A program made the translations under genes and the position numbers. DNA of 64,000 nt from Chromohalobacter nigrandesensis (lineage in GTDB: Bacteria; Pseudomonadota; Gammaproteobacteria; Pseudomonadales; Halomonadaceae). Location: contig NZ_JAKGAM010000006.1 of assembly GCF_023061285.1 (NCBI RefSeq), positions 124,001 through 188,000 of the forward strand. The letters run 5' to 3'. Below the pieces are notes generated by a model. The model ran no database searches. It saw only the letters and a program-made list of their open reading frames with translations, and was not told the origin of the DNA. Within the stretch, counting starts at the first letter, position 1. Each line of letters begins with the position of its first letter. This document shows, in pieces, positions 48,561 to 58,213 of the stretch.

Positions 48561-49586
48561 ATGTCCCCAACTCGACTCGCCATGCCTACTAGCGTACTAC
48601 TCGCGGGCATCGCCTTCACCGGCAATGCGCTCGCCGATGCCGTCAACATCTACTCCGCCCGTCACTACGACTCCGACCAAGCCCTCTACGAGGCTTTCAC
48701 CGACAAAACCGGCATCGAAGTCAATGTGCTCGAAGGCGATTCGGATCAACTCATCGAACGCATCCGCCGCGAGGGTGCCGCCAGTCCTGCGGATGTCATG
48801 CTCACCGTCGACGCGGGGCGGCTCTGGCGCGCCGAACAAGCGGACATTTTCCAGCGCATCGACTCCGACGTACTCGACGAGCGCCTATCCGACGCCATGC
48901 GCCACCCGGAAGGCAAGTGGTTCGGCTTCAGCCAGCGCGTACGGGCGATCTTCTACGACCCCAACGACATCGATCCGGCTCATCTTCAGCGCTATGAAGA
49001 TCTCGCCGATCCGCGCTTCGAAGGCGACGTCTGCATTCGCTCCTCGAACAATATCTATAACCAGTCACTGCTGGCATCGATGATCGCTCACCATGGCGAG
49101 GAAGAGGCTGAAGCCTGGGCTCAAGGCGTCGTCGATAACATGGCACGCGACCCCGAAGGCGGCGATACCGATCAGATTCGCGGCGTGGCCAGTGGCGAGT
49201 GCGATATCGCCGTCGCCAATCATTACTACTATGTGCGTCTGCTCGAATCCGACGACGCCGATGACCGCGCCGCCGCCGAGAGCGTCGAGATCCTGCTGCC
49301 CAACCAGGAAGGACGCGGGGCTCACGTCAATGTCGGCGGCGCCGGCGTAGTCGCGGACGCCCCCAATCGCGACAATGCCATCCGTTTTCTGGAATTCCTC
49401 GCTTCCGGCGACGCACAACGCCTGTTCGCTGCCGGCAACCATGAATTCCCCGCCGTCGAAGGCATCGAGCTCGACGACGTCCTGGCCTCATGGGGCGACT
49501 TCAAGAAAGACGACCTGAACATTAGCCAGCTCGGCGAACACAACCCCGACGCGATTCGTATCTTCGACCGTGTCGGATGGCGTTGA
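48561..49586 (+). CDS. fbpA: Ferric-iron ABC transporter substrate-binding protein (FbpA/FutA type)
   Basis: A 341-residue periplasmic protein. The signal peptide ends about residue 25 (NALADAVNIYSARHYD). The mature protein has the iron-binding-protein opening NIYSARHYDSDQ and the consecutive tyrosines NHYYYVRLL that bind Fe3+ in this family. It is acidic, as expected for a periplasmic protein of a halophile. Divergent from the ATPase gene. AAGGGAG lies upstream of the ATG. Confidence 0.92.
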   Translation: MSPTRLAMPTSVLLAGIAFTGNALADAVNIYSARHYDSDQALYEAFTDKTGIEVNVLEGDSDQLIERIRREGAASPADVMLTVDAGRLWRAEQADIFQRIDSDVLDERLSDAMRHPEGKWFGFSQRVRAIFYDPNDIDPAHLQRYEDLADPRFEGDVCIRSSNNIYNQSLLASMIAHHGEEEAEAWAQGVVDNMARDPEGGDTDQIRGVASGECDIAVANHYYYVRLLESDDADDRAAAESVEILLPNQEGRGAHVNVGGAGVVADAPNRDNAIRFLEFLASGDAQRLFAAGNHEFPAVEGIELDDVLASWGDFKKDDLNISQLGEHNPDAIRIFDRVGWR

Positions 49587-49599
49587 GGTCAACGCAACC

Positions 49600-52368
49600 T
49601 CAGTGGGCTTCATCCCAGTTGGCGCCAGCGTTGGCTTCGACGGTCAGTGGCACGTCGAGCTTGGCGGCGTCTTCCATGCGTTGACGGACGGCGTCGGTGA
49701 AGACGTCGACCTGGCTTTCCGCGACTTCGAAGACCAGTTCGTCGTGGACCTGCATCACCATCCAGGCGTCGAAGTCGCCGTCACGCAGCCAGCGGTCGAC
49801 GTCGATCATCGCCAACTTGATGATATCGGCGGCGGTGCCCTGCATCGGAGCGTTGATGGCGGTGCGCTCGGCGGCCTGACGCCGGTTGCGGTTCTGGGCG
49901 TTGATCTCGGGCAGATAGAGGCGCCGCCCGAACACCGTCTCGACATAGCCGTCGTCGGCCGCCTGGGCACGGATGCGCTCCATGAAGCGCGCCACGCCGG
50001 GGTAACGGTCGAAGTAACGATCGATGTAGGTCTGCGCCTGATTGCGCTCGATATGCAACTGCCGCCCCAGCCCCCAGGCGCTCATGCCGTAGATCAGCCC
50101 GAAGTTGATGGCCTTGGCGCTGCGCCGTTGCTCGCCGCTGACGGCGTCTAGCGCCACGCCGAACACTTCCGACGCCGTGGCGGTGTGGATGTCGCGCCCT
50201 TCGGCGAAGGCCTCGAGCAACCCCTTGTCGCCGGACAGGTGGGCCATGATGCGCAGCTCGATCTGCGAATAGTCGGCGGCGACGATGCGATAGCCGGGAC
50301 GCGCGATGAAGGCCTGGCGAATCTTGCGGCCTTCTTCGGTGCGGATGGGAATATTCTGCAAGTTGGGATCGGATGACGACAGTCGTCCGGTGGCCGTGAC
50401 CGCCTGGTGATAACTGGTATGCAGCCGCCGCGTGGTGGGGTTGACCAGTTGCGGCAGCTTGTCAGTGTAGGTCGATTTCAGCTTGGCAAAGCCGCGATGC
50501 TCGATGATCACCTTGGGCAGCGGATAATCCAGCGCCAGTTCCTCGAGCACCGCCTCGGCGGTACTCGGCGCGCCCTTGGGCGTCTTCTTGATTACCGGGA
50601 TCTTCAACTCGTCGAAGAGGATCTCGCCGAGTTGCTTGGGCGAGCCCAGATTGAACTCGCGCCCGGCCAGCTCATAGGCGCGGGTTTCGAGCTCGCGTAG
50701 CCGTTTGTCCAGGGCGCGACTCTGGGTATGCAGACGTTCGGCGTCCAGCGCCACGCCGTTGCGTTCCATGCGCGAGAGCACCGACACCAACGGCAGCTCG
50801 ATCTCATTCAGCACCTTCGCCAGTTGACCTTCGCCGTCCACGCGGGGACGCAATTCACGATGCAGGCGCAGGGTGATGTCGACGTCCTCGCAGGCGTAGG
50901 GCGCGGCCTGCTCGAGTGCGACCTGGTCGAAGGTCAACTGCTTGGCGCCCTTGCCGGCGATCTCCTCGAAGGTGATGGTCTTCTCGCCGAGGTACTTCAG
51001 CGCCAGCGAGTCCATGTCGTGGCGCGTCGCCGTGGAATCGAGCACGTAAGACGCCAGCATGGTGTCCTCGAGCCGCCCCGCGACCTCGATGTCGTAACGC
51101 GCCAGCACGGAGATGTCGTACTTGAGGTTCTGACCGATCTTGGCCTTGGCGGCGTCTTCCCACAGCGGCTTGAGCGCGGCCAGCACCGTGTCGCGGTCGA
51201 GCTGCTCGGGGGCATCGATATAGCTGTGCGCCACCGGGATATAAGCGGCCTCGCCGGCCTCCAGCGCCAGGCCGATGCCGACGATATCGGCCTCCATGTA
51301 ATTGAGGCTGGTGGTTTCCAGGTCGAAGCAGAAGATATCCGCCTGCGCCAGACGCTCGCGCCAGGCCTCGAAGGCCTGCTGCGTGACGATGACATGATCC
51401 TCGCGCGGTGCTGAGCTTGTGTCGGCCGCCGGTGCGTCATCTTCTTTCGCCGGTGCCCCCGTGGCCACATCATCGACGCCCTCGTCGCGTCCCTCGAGCA
51501 ACTCGCCCAGCCAGTTCTTGAATTCCAGCTCGGTGTAGAGGGCCTTGAGCGCCTCGCGATCGGGATGCGCGATGTCGAGATCGTCGAGCCCCACCGGCAG
51601 CTCGCAGTCGGTCTTGATCGTCGCCAATTGGTAAGACAAAAAGGCCTGATCGCGATTGGCATCGAGCTTCTTGCCCAGCGTCTTGGCGCCGCGAAAGTCC
51701 AGCGTCTTGATACGCTCGAGATCGGCGTAGAGCGTCTCGAGTCCGCCCTGCATGCCTTGCAGCAAACCCAGCGCGGTCTTCTCGCCAACGCCCGGCACGC
51801 CGGGAATGTTGTCGACCTTATCGCCCATCAACGCCAGATAATCGATGATCAACGAGGGCGGGATGCCGAACTTGGCCTCGACGCCGGCCACGTCGAGCGT
51901 CTCACCCTTCATGGTGTTGACCAGCGTGATGTGCTGATTGACCAGTTGGGCCATGTCCTTGTCGCCGGTGGAGATCACCGCATCGCGCCCTGCCTCGGTG
52001 GCATGCCGCGCCAGGGTGCCGATCACGTCGTCGGCCTCGACGCCCTCGATGCACAACAGCGGTAAGCCCAGCGCGCGGATACAATCGTGCAACGGCTCGA
52101 CCTGAGGACGCAGATCGTCGGGCATCGGCGGACGATGCGCCTTGTACTCGGCATAGATCTCGTCGCGGAAGGTCTTGCCCTTGGCGTCGAAGACCACCGC
52201 CATGGGGCTATCCGGATACTGTTGGAGCAGGCTCTTGAGCATGTTGAGCACGCCCTTCACCGCGCCGGTGGGATTACCCTTGGACGTGGTCAGCGGCGGC
52301 AAGGCGTGAAAAGCCCGATACAAGTACGACGAGCCGTCGACGAGAACGATGGGGGGCGTGTTGGCCAT
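49600..52368 (-). CDS. polA: DNA polymerase I
   Basis: A 922-residue enzyme with all three domains. The 5'-3' exonuclease starts at [20 protein letters not shown]. The 3'-5' exonuclease retains DEDD residues ([19 protein letters not shown]). The family A polymerase has [18 protein letters not shown] and the O-helix region [33 protein letters not shown] is the motif C. ATG 52368 is preferred over 52383 by comparison with other PolA N-termini. Its 3' end lies 13 nt from the end of the convergent fbpA. Confidence 0.97.
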   Translation of the reverse strand: MANTPPIVLVDGSSYLYRAFHALPPLTTSKGNPTGAVKGVLNMLKSLLQQYPDSPMAVVFDAKGKTFRDEIYAEYKAHRPPMPDDLRPQVEPLHDCIRALGLPLLCIEGVEADDVIGTLARHATEAGRDAVISTGDKDMAQLVNQHITLVNTMKGETLDVAGVEAKFGIPPSLIIDYLALMGDKVDNIPGVPGVGEKTALGLLQGMQGGLETLYADLERIKTLDFRGAKTLGKKLDANRDQAFLSYQLATIKTDCELPVGLDDLDIAHPDREALKALYTELEFKNWLGELLEGRDEGVDDVATGAPAKEDDAPAADTSSAPREDHVIVTQQAFEAWRERLAQADIFCFDLETTSLNYMEADIVGIGLALEAGEAAYIPVAHSYIDAPEQLDRDTVLAALKPLWEDAAKAKIGQNLKYDISVLARYDIEVAGRLEDTMLASYVLDSTATRHDMDSLALKYLGEKTITFEEIAGKGAKQLTFDQVALEQAAPYACEDVDITLRLHRELRPRVDGEGQLAKVLNEIELPLVSVLSRMERNGVALDAERLHTQSRALDKRLRELETRAYELAGREFNLGSPKQLGEILFDELKIPVIKKTPKGAPSTAEAVLEELALDYPLPKVIIEHRGFAKLKSTYTDKLPQLVNPTTRRLHTSYHQAVTATGRLSSSDPNLQNIPIRTEEGRKIRQAFIARPGYRIVAADYSQIELRIMAHLSGDKGLLEAFAEGRDIHTATASEVFGVALDAVSGEQRRSAKAINFGLIYGMSAWGLGRQLHIERNQAQTYIDRYFDRYPGVARFMERIRAQAADDGYVETVFGRRLYLPEINAQNRNRRQAAERTAINAPMQGTAADIIKLAMIDVDRWLRDGDFDAWMVMQVHDELVFEVAESQVDVFTDAVRQRMEDAAKLDVPLTVEANAGANWDEAH

Positions 52369-52467
52369 GGCATCAGCATCCATTGGAAATTCGCGATGCC
52401 GCCATGATACGCAAGGCATTGCGCAGCGTCAGGCGAAACACGCTTCACATGTGCCGAACGCGCATGA

Positions 52468-52478
52468 TGTGGGATAAT
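52468..52478 (+). promoter_or_regulatory. Candidate extended -10 promoter for the DUF2782 gene
   Basis: TGG followed by GATAAT (52470-52478) matches the extended -10 pattern TGnTATAAT at 8 of 9 positions. No good -35 is present at the right distance. Transcription would start about 70 nt before the ATG at 52549. Confidence 0.35.
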
Positions 52479-52548
52479 GACCTTTCATTACCTCATGGGC
52501 TCGAGGCGCAATACCATCGTATTTGCTCCACCAGCCGAGGAGACCGTC

Positions 52549-52827
52549 ATGCAGCGTCTACCGATTGTTCTTGGTCTGGGGCTTGGCCTCATTATCGGCG
52601 CCAGCGCCTCGCTTGCCGTCGCGCAGCCCTCCCCCGACATCACCGTGCGCCAGGACGATAACCGCACCCTCAAGGAATACCGCGTCAACGGCGAGCTCTA
52701 CGCCATCGAGATCGTCCCCCAGCAAGGCGCCAGTTACTTCCTGCTCGACGACGATGGCGACGGCAACTTCGAACGCCGCGATGCCAGACGTGTCGAGATG
52801 CCCGACTGGGTCACCGGCGACGAATGA
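52549..52827 (+). CDS. DUF2782-family exported protein
   Basis: A 92-residue protein with a signal peptide (about 1-24, ending SLAVA). It then has a small domain TVRQDDNRTLKEYRVNGELYAIEI and YFLLDDDGDGNFERRD. This fits DUF2782, found behind polA in pseudomonads and relatives. The ATG at 52549 has GAGGAGA upstream; the open frame from 52477 adds residues before the signal peptide. Function unknown. Confidence 0.82.
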   Translation: MQRLPIVLGLGLGLIIGASASLAVAQPSPDITVRQDDNRTLKEYRVNGELYAIEIVPQQGASYFLLDDDGDGNFERRDARRVEMPDWVTGDE

Positions 52828-52923
52828 TGTTGCCTGCTTCACATCAACGACCTCGCGCATGACGGTAGGACTGCCCGCGACAAGCCGCTACAATGCGCGC
52901 TTGGCACCCCGGGCGAGAGACAC

Positions 52924-53901
52924 ATGGCCGTATTCACCCCTTTGAACGAGACCCAGGTCGCGGACTTTCTCGAACGCTTTGACGTGGGCACGTTGACCAC
53001 ACTGGAAGGCGTACCCAGTGGTACGGAGAATTCCACCTTCTTCGTCACCACCGACCAAGGCCGCTTCGTGCTTACCCTGTTCGAGCAGGGCGAAAGCGAC
53101 GAGCTGCCCTTCTTCGTGGCGTTGCTCGACTATCTCGACGAACACCGGTTGCCTGTAGCGGGGCCCGTTCACGACCGCGAGGGGATCGCCCTGCAGGACC
53201 TCGCCGAGCGTCCGGCGCTACTGTTCCCGCGCCTTCCGGGTCGGCATCCCGAATCGCCGACGCTTGCCCAATGCGGTGTGCTCGGCGATGTCCTGGGACG
53301 CATGCACAAGGTCTCGCAGCGCTTCGAGGGGCAGCGCCCCAATCCCCGCGACCTGCATTGGCTGGCCATGGCCCAGCACAAGGTCATGAGCTACCTGTCC
53401 GAAGCCGATCAACGCCTGATGGCCGATGAGATCGACACCTATCAGATCGTCTTCGGCGATGCCTCGAACCTGCCCCAGGGGGCGATCCATGGCGACCTGT
53501 TCCGCGATAACACCCTCTTCGAAGGCGAGCGGCTAAGCGGCATCATCGACTTCTACAACGGCTGTACGGGCGATCTACTCTTCGACCTGGCGATCGTCGT
53601 CAACGACTGGACCAGCGACGCCAATGGCGATTTCGACGAAGCGCGCTACACGGCGCTCCTCGGCGCCTACCAGGCACGTCGCCCGCTGAACGAGACCGAG
53701 CAGGCGCTGTGGCCGGTGATGTTGCGCATGACGGCGCTACGCTACTGGCTCTCGCGGCTGCTGGTCATCTACGTCGATCCGCCCGCGCACGACCTCACAC
53801 CCAAGGACCCCAGCCAGTACCGTCATCTACTCCTGACGCGCCTCGAACACGGCGCCCCGCCCTTGCCGCCCGCCAGCCCGCTCCCGTCAACAACGCTATA
53901 G
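52924..53901 (+). CDS. thrB: Homoserine kinase (aminoglycoside-phosphotransferase fold)
   Basis: A 325-residue kinase of the Pseudomonas ThrB type (choline-kinase-like fold), not the GHMP E. coli type. MAVFTPLNETQVADFL and GTENSTFFVTT make up the nucleotide region. The catalytic loop is AIHGDLFRDNTLFEG and the metal-binding Asp is in GIIDFYNG. It phosphorylates homoserine for threonine synthesis. The polA/DUF2782/thrB neighbourhood also occurs in pseudomonads. Confidence 0.92.
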   Translation: MAVFTPLNETQVADFLERFDVGTLTTLEGVPSGTENSTFFVTTDQGRFVLTLFEQGESDELPFFVALLDYLDEHRLPVAGPVHDREGIALQDLAERPALLFPRLPGRHPESPTLAQCGVLGDVLGRMHKVSQRFEGQRPNPRDLHWLAMAQHKVMSYLSEADQRLMADEIDTYQIVFGDASNLPQGAIHGDLFRDNTLFEGERLSGIIDFYNGCTGDLLFDLAIVVNDWTSDANGDFDEARYTALLGAYQARRPLNETEQALWPVMLRMTALRYWLSRLLVIYVDPPAHDLTPKDPSQYRHLLLTRLEHGAPPLPPASPLPSTTL

Positions 53902-53962
53902 GCCTTCTTAGCGCTGTAAGGGTTCTTTAAGAAACGCGGCCTAGCCTGGAGCCGTCATCGAC

Positions 53963-53983
53963 GGCGGAGCACGACGCTCCGCC
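53963..53983 (+). other. Hairpin upstream of the small membrane protein gene
   Basis: GGCGGAGC (53963-53970) and GCTCCGCC (53976-53983) form an 8-bp stem with a 5-nt loop, 16 nt before the ATG at 54000 and without a T-run. It is too close to the start to ignore as a translation or mRNA-stability element, but no known family is matched. Confidence 0.45.
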
Positions 53984-53999
53984 CTGGACGGAGTTCCCC

Positions 54000-54305
54000 A
54001 TGCTCACCTTCACGCACGTCGTCACGGCCGTACGCCCCCGTCGTTTCGTCTCTGCCACCCAATATCGCTACCTGCGCTACGGCTGCGCGGCGCTGGCTCT
54101 GGCACTCACGGCCCTGGCCTGGCAATCTCAAGGCACGGTGCCCGCCCTGGTGCTCACCTTCGGTCTGGGCTGCGCGCTGCTGGGTGACATTCTGCAGCGC
54201 AAAGACATGCTGGCCGAGCGCCTGGATGCCGCATTCGTCGAGGCGCTGACGCATCTCGGCATGGCCAGTGCCGCCACCCTCGGAGTGCTGTTTCTTCTGC
54301 GCTGA
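54000..54305 (+). CDS. Small hypothetical membrane protein
   Basis: A 101-residue protein with a basic N-terminus (VRPRRFVSATQYRYLRYG) and two or three hydrophobic segments (about 29-42, 46-62, 85-100). GGACGGAG is upstream. It lies between thrB and speA, has no recognisable family, and I assign no function. Confidence 0.6.
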   Translation: MLTFTHVVTAVRPRRFVSATQYRYLRYGCAALALALTALAWQSQGTVPALVLTFGLGCALLGDILQRKDMLAERLDAAFVEALTHLGMASAATLGVLFLLR

Positions 54306-54398
54306 GCACACCGGCGCCTCTTTGCAGCCCCGCATGCGAGCGGCATAATGCCACCCCGTTCGTTCACCGGGCCGCACCGGCCCGTCCAGGAGTGCGCC

Positions 54399-56300
54399 AT
54401 GACCTCGCCCGCCGATCAGGCCCGTCGCACCTACAACATCGATCAGTGGGGCAGCGGCTACTTCGACGTCGACGACGCCGGCCATGCCGTCGTGCGCCCG
54501 CTGGGCGGCAACGTCGACGGCCCCGCCCTGCCGCTAAATGCCCTGGTCGACGAGTTGCGCCGCGCGGGTTTGCGTCTGCCGGTGCTGGTGCGCTTCACCG
54601 ACATCCTCCACGACCGTGTCGAGCAGTTGTGCGCTGCCTTCGACACTGCCATGCAGGATGAAACCTACGCCGGCGGCTACACCGCCGTGTATCCCATCAA
54701 GGTCAATCAGCAGCGCCGCGTGGTGGAAGAAATGCTCGCCACTCAGGCGCGCGACCATGGGCGGATCGGCCTCGAGGCCGGCAGCAAGCCGGAACTACTG
54801 GCAGTGCTGGCGCTCTCGGGAGACGGCCCCTCGCTGATCGTCTGCAATGGCTATAAGGACCGCGAATACGTGCGCCTGGCGTTGATGGGCGAGAAGCTCG
54901 GCCATCGCGTCTACCTGGTGGTCGAGAAGCACTCCGAGCTCACGCTGATCCTCGAGGAAGCCGAACGCCTGCAGGTCGCGCCGCGCATTGGCCTGCGCGC
55001 GCGACTGGCCTCGGTGGGCAAGGGCAAATGGCAGGACAGCGGTGGCGAGAAGTCCAAGTTCGGGCTCACCGCCAGCCAGATCCTCGATGTGGTCGAGCGT
55101 CTGCGCGGCGGCGATGCCCTGGCCAGCCTGCAACTGGTGCATTTCCACCTCGGCTCGCAGATCGCCAACATCCGCGATATCCAGCGCGGCCTGCGCGAAT
55201 GCGCCCGCGTCTACCAGAGCCTGCGCGCCCTGGGCGCCCCGGTGGATACCGTCGACGTCGGCGGCGGCCTGGGGATCGACTACGAAGGCACACGCTCGCG
55301 GAGTTTCTGCTCGATCAACTACTCGATGCACGAATATGCCAGCAACGTGGTGTGGGCCTTCCGTCAGGTCTGTGACGCCGAAGACATTCCGCATCCGCAT
55401 CTGATTTCCGAATCGGGGCGCGCGCTGACCGCCCATCACGCAGTGCTGATCACCAACGTCATCGGCGAGGAGCGCTTGAGCGAGGAAGCGCCCACGCAAC
55501 GCCTCGACGGCGATGCCGAGCTCGATGAGTTGTGGCGTGTGCATGCCAAGCTGGATAATACACAGGAACCGCGCGGCCTCGCCGAGGCCTATCACGATCT
55601 GGTGCAAGCCATCGGCGAGTTGCAGGACCGCTTCGTGCTGGGCCTGGCCAGCCTCGAGGCGCGCGCCGAGGGCGAGACGGTGTACTTCGCCGCATGCCGG
55701 CGCCTGAGCGCCCAGCTCGACCCGCGCAACCGCGCGCACCGCGAGATCGCCGACGAGCTCGCCGAAAAACTCGCCGACAAGCTGTTCGTCAACTTCTCGC
55801 TGTTCCAGTCGGTCCCCGATGTGTGGGGCATCGATCAGGTCTTCCCGGTGCTGCCACTCACCGGCCTCGACCGCCCGCCCACACGGCGCGGGGTGATTCA
55901 GGACATCACCTGCGACAGCGACGGGCGTATCGACTGCTACGTCGACGGCCAGGGCCTGGAAGCGACGCTCCCGCTGCCCGAATGGCAGGACGGCGAAGAT
56001 AAGCTGCTGGGGCTGTTTCTGGTCGGCGCCTACCAGGAAATCCTCGGCGACCTGCACAACCTGTTCGGCGACACCGACGCCGTGGACGCCACGCTGGACG
56101 CTAACAACCAATGGCGGCTCAGCAATCACCAACAGGGCGATACCGTCGCCGACGTGCTGCGTTACGTGAACTTCGACGCCGACGAACTCAGCCAACACTT
56201 GTCGCGTCAGCTCCGGGACAGCGCGCTAAGCAAGGCCCAGCGTGACGACTTCATGCGCGATCTCGCCGCCGGCCTGGAAGGCTACACCTATCTCGAGTGA
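54399..56300 (+). CDS. speA: Biosynthetic arginine decarboxylase
   Basis: A 633-residue fold-type III PLP decarboxylase making agmatine for polyamine synthesis. The PLP Lys101 lies in YPIKVNQQR; HFHLGSQIANIRDI, VDVGGGLGIDYEGT and the helical inserts of SpeA are present. The ATG at 54399 is preceded by CCAGGAG. An open frame from 54348 adds non-conserved residues. Its stop lies in the first copy of a 15-bp direct repeat. Confidence 0.96.
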   Translation: MTSPADQARRTYNIDQWGSGYFDVDDAGHAVVRPLGGNVDGPALPLNALVDELRRAGLRLPVLVRFTDILHDRVEQLCAAFDTAMQDETYAGGYTAVYPIKVNQQRRVVEEMLATQARDHGRIGLEAGSKPELLAVLALSGDGPSLIVCNGYKDREYVRLALMGEKLGHRVYLVVEKHSELTLILEEAERLQVAPRIGLRARLASVGKGKWQDSGGEKSKFGLTASQILDVVERLRGGDALASLQLVHFHLGSQIANIRDIQRGLRECARVYQSLRALGAPVDTVDVGGGLGIDYEGTRSRSFCSINYSMHEYASNVVWAFRQVCDAEDIPHPHLISESGRALTAHHAVLITNVIGEERLSEEAPTQRLDGDAELDELWRVHAKLDNTQEPRGLAEAYHDLVQAIGELQDRFVLGLASLEARAEGETVYFAACRRLSAQLDPRNRAHREIADELAEKLADKLFVNFSLFQSVPDVWGIDQVFPVLPLTGLDRPPTRRGVIQDITCDSDGRIDCYVDGQGLEATLPLPEWQDGEDKLLGLFLVGAYQEILGDLHNLFGDTDAVDATLDANNQWRLSNHQQGDTVADVLRYVNFDADELSQHLSRQLRDSALSKAQRDDFMRDLAAGLEGYTYLE

Positions 56301-56329
56301 CGCCGAATCTCTGAAGTGACGCCGAATCT
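56296..56329. repeat. 15-bp direct repeat at the speA stop codon
   Basis: AGTGACGCCGAATCT occurs at 56296-56310 and again at 56315-56329, 19 bp apart; the first copy contains the speA TGA. It lies in the 32-nt gap between convergent speA and the FAH-family gene. It is probably a small local duplication. Confidence 0.85.
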
Positions 56330-56332
56330 ACG

Positions 56333-57004
56333 TCACCGCGTCTGCGTAGACGCCTCCAGCCCGAACGAGCCCCACAGCGACAGCTCAGCATTGCGGGGTA
56401 ACGGCCCGACCCCGGCCGGCGTGCCGGTGAGCACCACATCGCCGGGCTGCAGCGTGAAATGCCGTGACATCTCGGCCAGCAGCGCGGGAATGGCGAACAG
56501 CATGTCGCGCGTCTCCCCAGTCTGACGGCGCTCGCCGTCGATCTCCAGCGTGAAGCGTAACGCCGCCCAGTCGGGCACCTCATCCAGCGCCACGAACGGC
56601 GACAACGGGCAAGCGCCGTCGAAGGCCTTGGCGACTTCCCAAGGATGGCCCTTTTCCTTCAATTGCGCTTGCACGTCGCGCAACGTCAAGTCCAGCGCCA
56701 GGCCAAGCCCGGCGACGGCACGCTCGCCCTGCTCGGCGCTGGCGCCGCTCAGCCGTTTGCCGATGAGCAGTGCCAGCTCGGTTTCGAAGTGCACCTCGCC
56801 ACGCGTGAATTGCTCGGCGATATCGCGCGCCATGGGCACTGCGCTGGTGGCGGGCTTGATGAACACCAGCGGCGCACTGGGCACCGGGTTGTCGAGTTCG
56901 CGGGCATGCGCAGCGTAATTGCGCCCCACGCAGACGATCTTGCCCAGCATATGGGGAAAGACACCGCCATCGGCCAGGCGGGTCACGAAGGGTTGGGCGG
57001 ACAT
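56333..57004 (-). CDS. Fumarylacetoacetate hydrolase-family protein
   Basis: A 223-residue FAH-fold protein: KIVCVGRNYAAHARELDN, PLVFIKPATS, metal ligands in VHFETELALLIGKRL and a C-terminal GDVVLTGTPAGVGPL. Such short forms (YcgM/FAHD1-like) hydrolyse acylpyruvates or decarboxylate oxaloacetate, or act in aromatic catabolism. No aromatic pathway genes are nearby, so the substrate is open. Confidence 0.88.
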   Translation of the reverse strand: MSAQPFVTRLADGGVFPHMLGKIVCVGRNYAAHARELDNPVPSAPLVFIKPATSAVPMARDIAEQFTRGEVHFETELALLIGKRLSGASAEQGERAVAGLGLALDLTLRDVQAQLKEKGHPWEVAKAFDGACPLSPFVALDEVPDWAALRFTLEIDGERRQTGETRDMLFAIPALLAEMSRHFTLQPGDVVLTGTPAGVGPLPRNAELSLWGSFGLEASTQTR

Positions 57005-57071
57005 GCAGACTCCTCACAAACGATAAAGCGCCGCGACGCAAAGACCCGAGTCTAACGCGACCGTCGGCGCT

Positions 57072-58085
57072 TCACACGGTGCCGCGTTCGGCGGTGACGC
57101 TGGGCCGCTCGCCGAAACGTGCCTGGTAGGCGCGCGAGAAGTGGGCCAGATGCACGAAACCGCTGGTCAAGGCCGCCTCGGTGACCCGGCAGCGGCTGTC
57201 GGCGAGCAAGCGTCGGGCATAGTCGAGGCGCATCCCCACATAGCATTGTTTGGGCGTCTCGCCGAAATGCGCCATGAAAAGACGCGTCAACTGCCGCTGG
57301 GACTGGCCGATCAGGCGGCATATCTCGGGGATCGACAAGACCTGGTCGAGGTGGGTTTCCATCACCGCCAGCGCGCGCACCACGCTGCGCGGCAAATCTT
57401 CCAGGGTGCGCGCCGCGCCAGCTTTCCAGGCCTCTTCCTCGGAAACACGCTGGTGCACGAGTTGGCGCCCCACGGCGTTGGCCAGCGCCGGGCCGTAATC
57501 GTGCTCGACCCATTGCAGCATCATGTCGATGCCCGCCGCGCCGCCGGAACCGGTCAAGCGCTGCCCGGCGAATTCGAAGCGCGCCTCACTAACGCTGATA
57601 TGCGGAAACTCCGCGCGGAAGGCCGGCACGCTTTCCCAATGCAGCGCCACACGATGCTGGTCGAGCAAGCCCGCCCGAGCGAGGATGAAAGGCCCGGTAT
57701 CGAGTCCGCCGACACGCCCACCATGCGCCGCGACGTGGCGCAGCACCGCGCGTTCGGCGCCGGTCACGCTGACTTCCGCCTCGTACGAGGAAATCACCAT
57801 CAACAAATCGCCGAGGGCGTGTTCCGCCAGGACACCCTCGACCTCGATACGCACGCCGTTGCTGGCCACCACAGGGTCGCCATCCGCCGAGAGCAGCCGC
57901 CAGGCAAACAGCTCGCGACCGAAGCGGTTGGCCACACGCAACGGCTCGAGCAGGCAAAAAAGCGTCAGCATCGAGAAATTGGGCACCAGCCAGACATTCA
58001 CGGTATGCGCCGCGTCGCCGGGCCTGGGAACCGGGGGCTGCTCGGGACGGGGGTAGGGCCAATCGGTTCGGGGATTTTCGCTCAT
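57072..58085 (-). CDS. GlxA-type AraC-family regulator (DJ-1/PfpI + HTH)
   Basis: A 337-residue regulator. The N-terminal DJ-1/PfpI-like ligand domain (about 28-200; VWLVPNFSMLTLFCLLEPL) is followed by a C-terminal double helix-turn-helix AraC domain (LSIPEICRLIGQSQRQLTRL and AALTSGFVHLAHFSRAYQ). This architecture includes GbdR and CdhR, which sense glycine betaine or carnitine derivatives. Divergent from the tmpA-like gene across 128 nt, it probably activates that operon in response to a quaternary amine or the phosphonate. Confidence 0.88.
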   Translation of the reverse strand: MSENPRTDWPYPRPEQPPVPRPGDAAHTVNVWLVPNFSMLTLFCLLEPLRVANRFGRELFAWRLLSADGDPVVASNGVRIEVEGVLAEHALGDLLMVISSYEAEVSVTGAERAVLRHVAAHGGRVGGLDTGPFILARAGLLDQHRVALHWESVPAFRAEFPHISVSEARFEFAGQRLTGSGGAAGIDMMLQWVEHDYGPALANAVGRQLVHQRVSEEEAWKAGAARTLEDLPRSVVRALAVMETHLDQVLSIPEICRLIGQSQRQLTRLFMAHFGETPKQCYVGMRLDYARRLLADSRCRVTEAALTSGFVHLAHFSRAYQARFGERPSVTAERGTV

Positions 58086-58213
58086 GGCCAGAATCGTCTA
58101 TTAAATGGCGAATTAGTGCAAATTCCGTTCGATCAATCCGCCTAGGGTAGGGAAACGCCTTGGCTCACACGCCGGGGTACTCGACCCCATGCCAGCAGTG
58201 GAGAGCATCGTTC
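58086..58213. promoter_or_regulatory. Divergent regulator/tmpA-like promoter region
   Basis: This 128-nt gap is more AT-rich than its surroundings in its first half. A short dyad GAATT (58110-58114) and AATTC (58121-58125) lies about 90 nt before tmpA and could be part of the regulator's site. No confident -35/-10 pair can be called. Confidence 0.3.
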
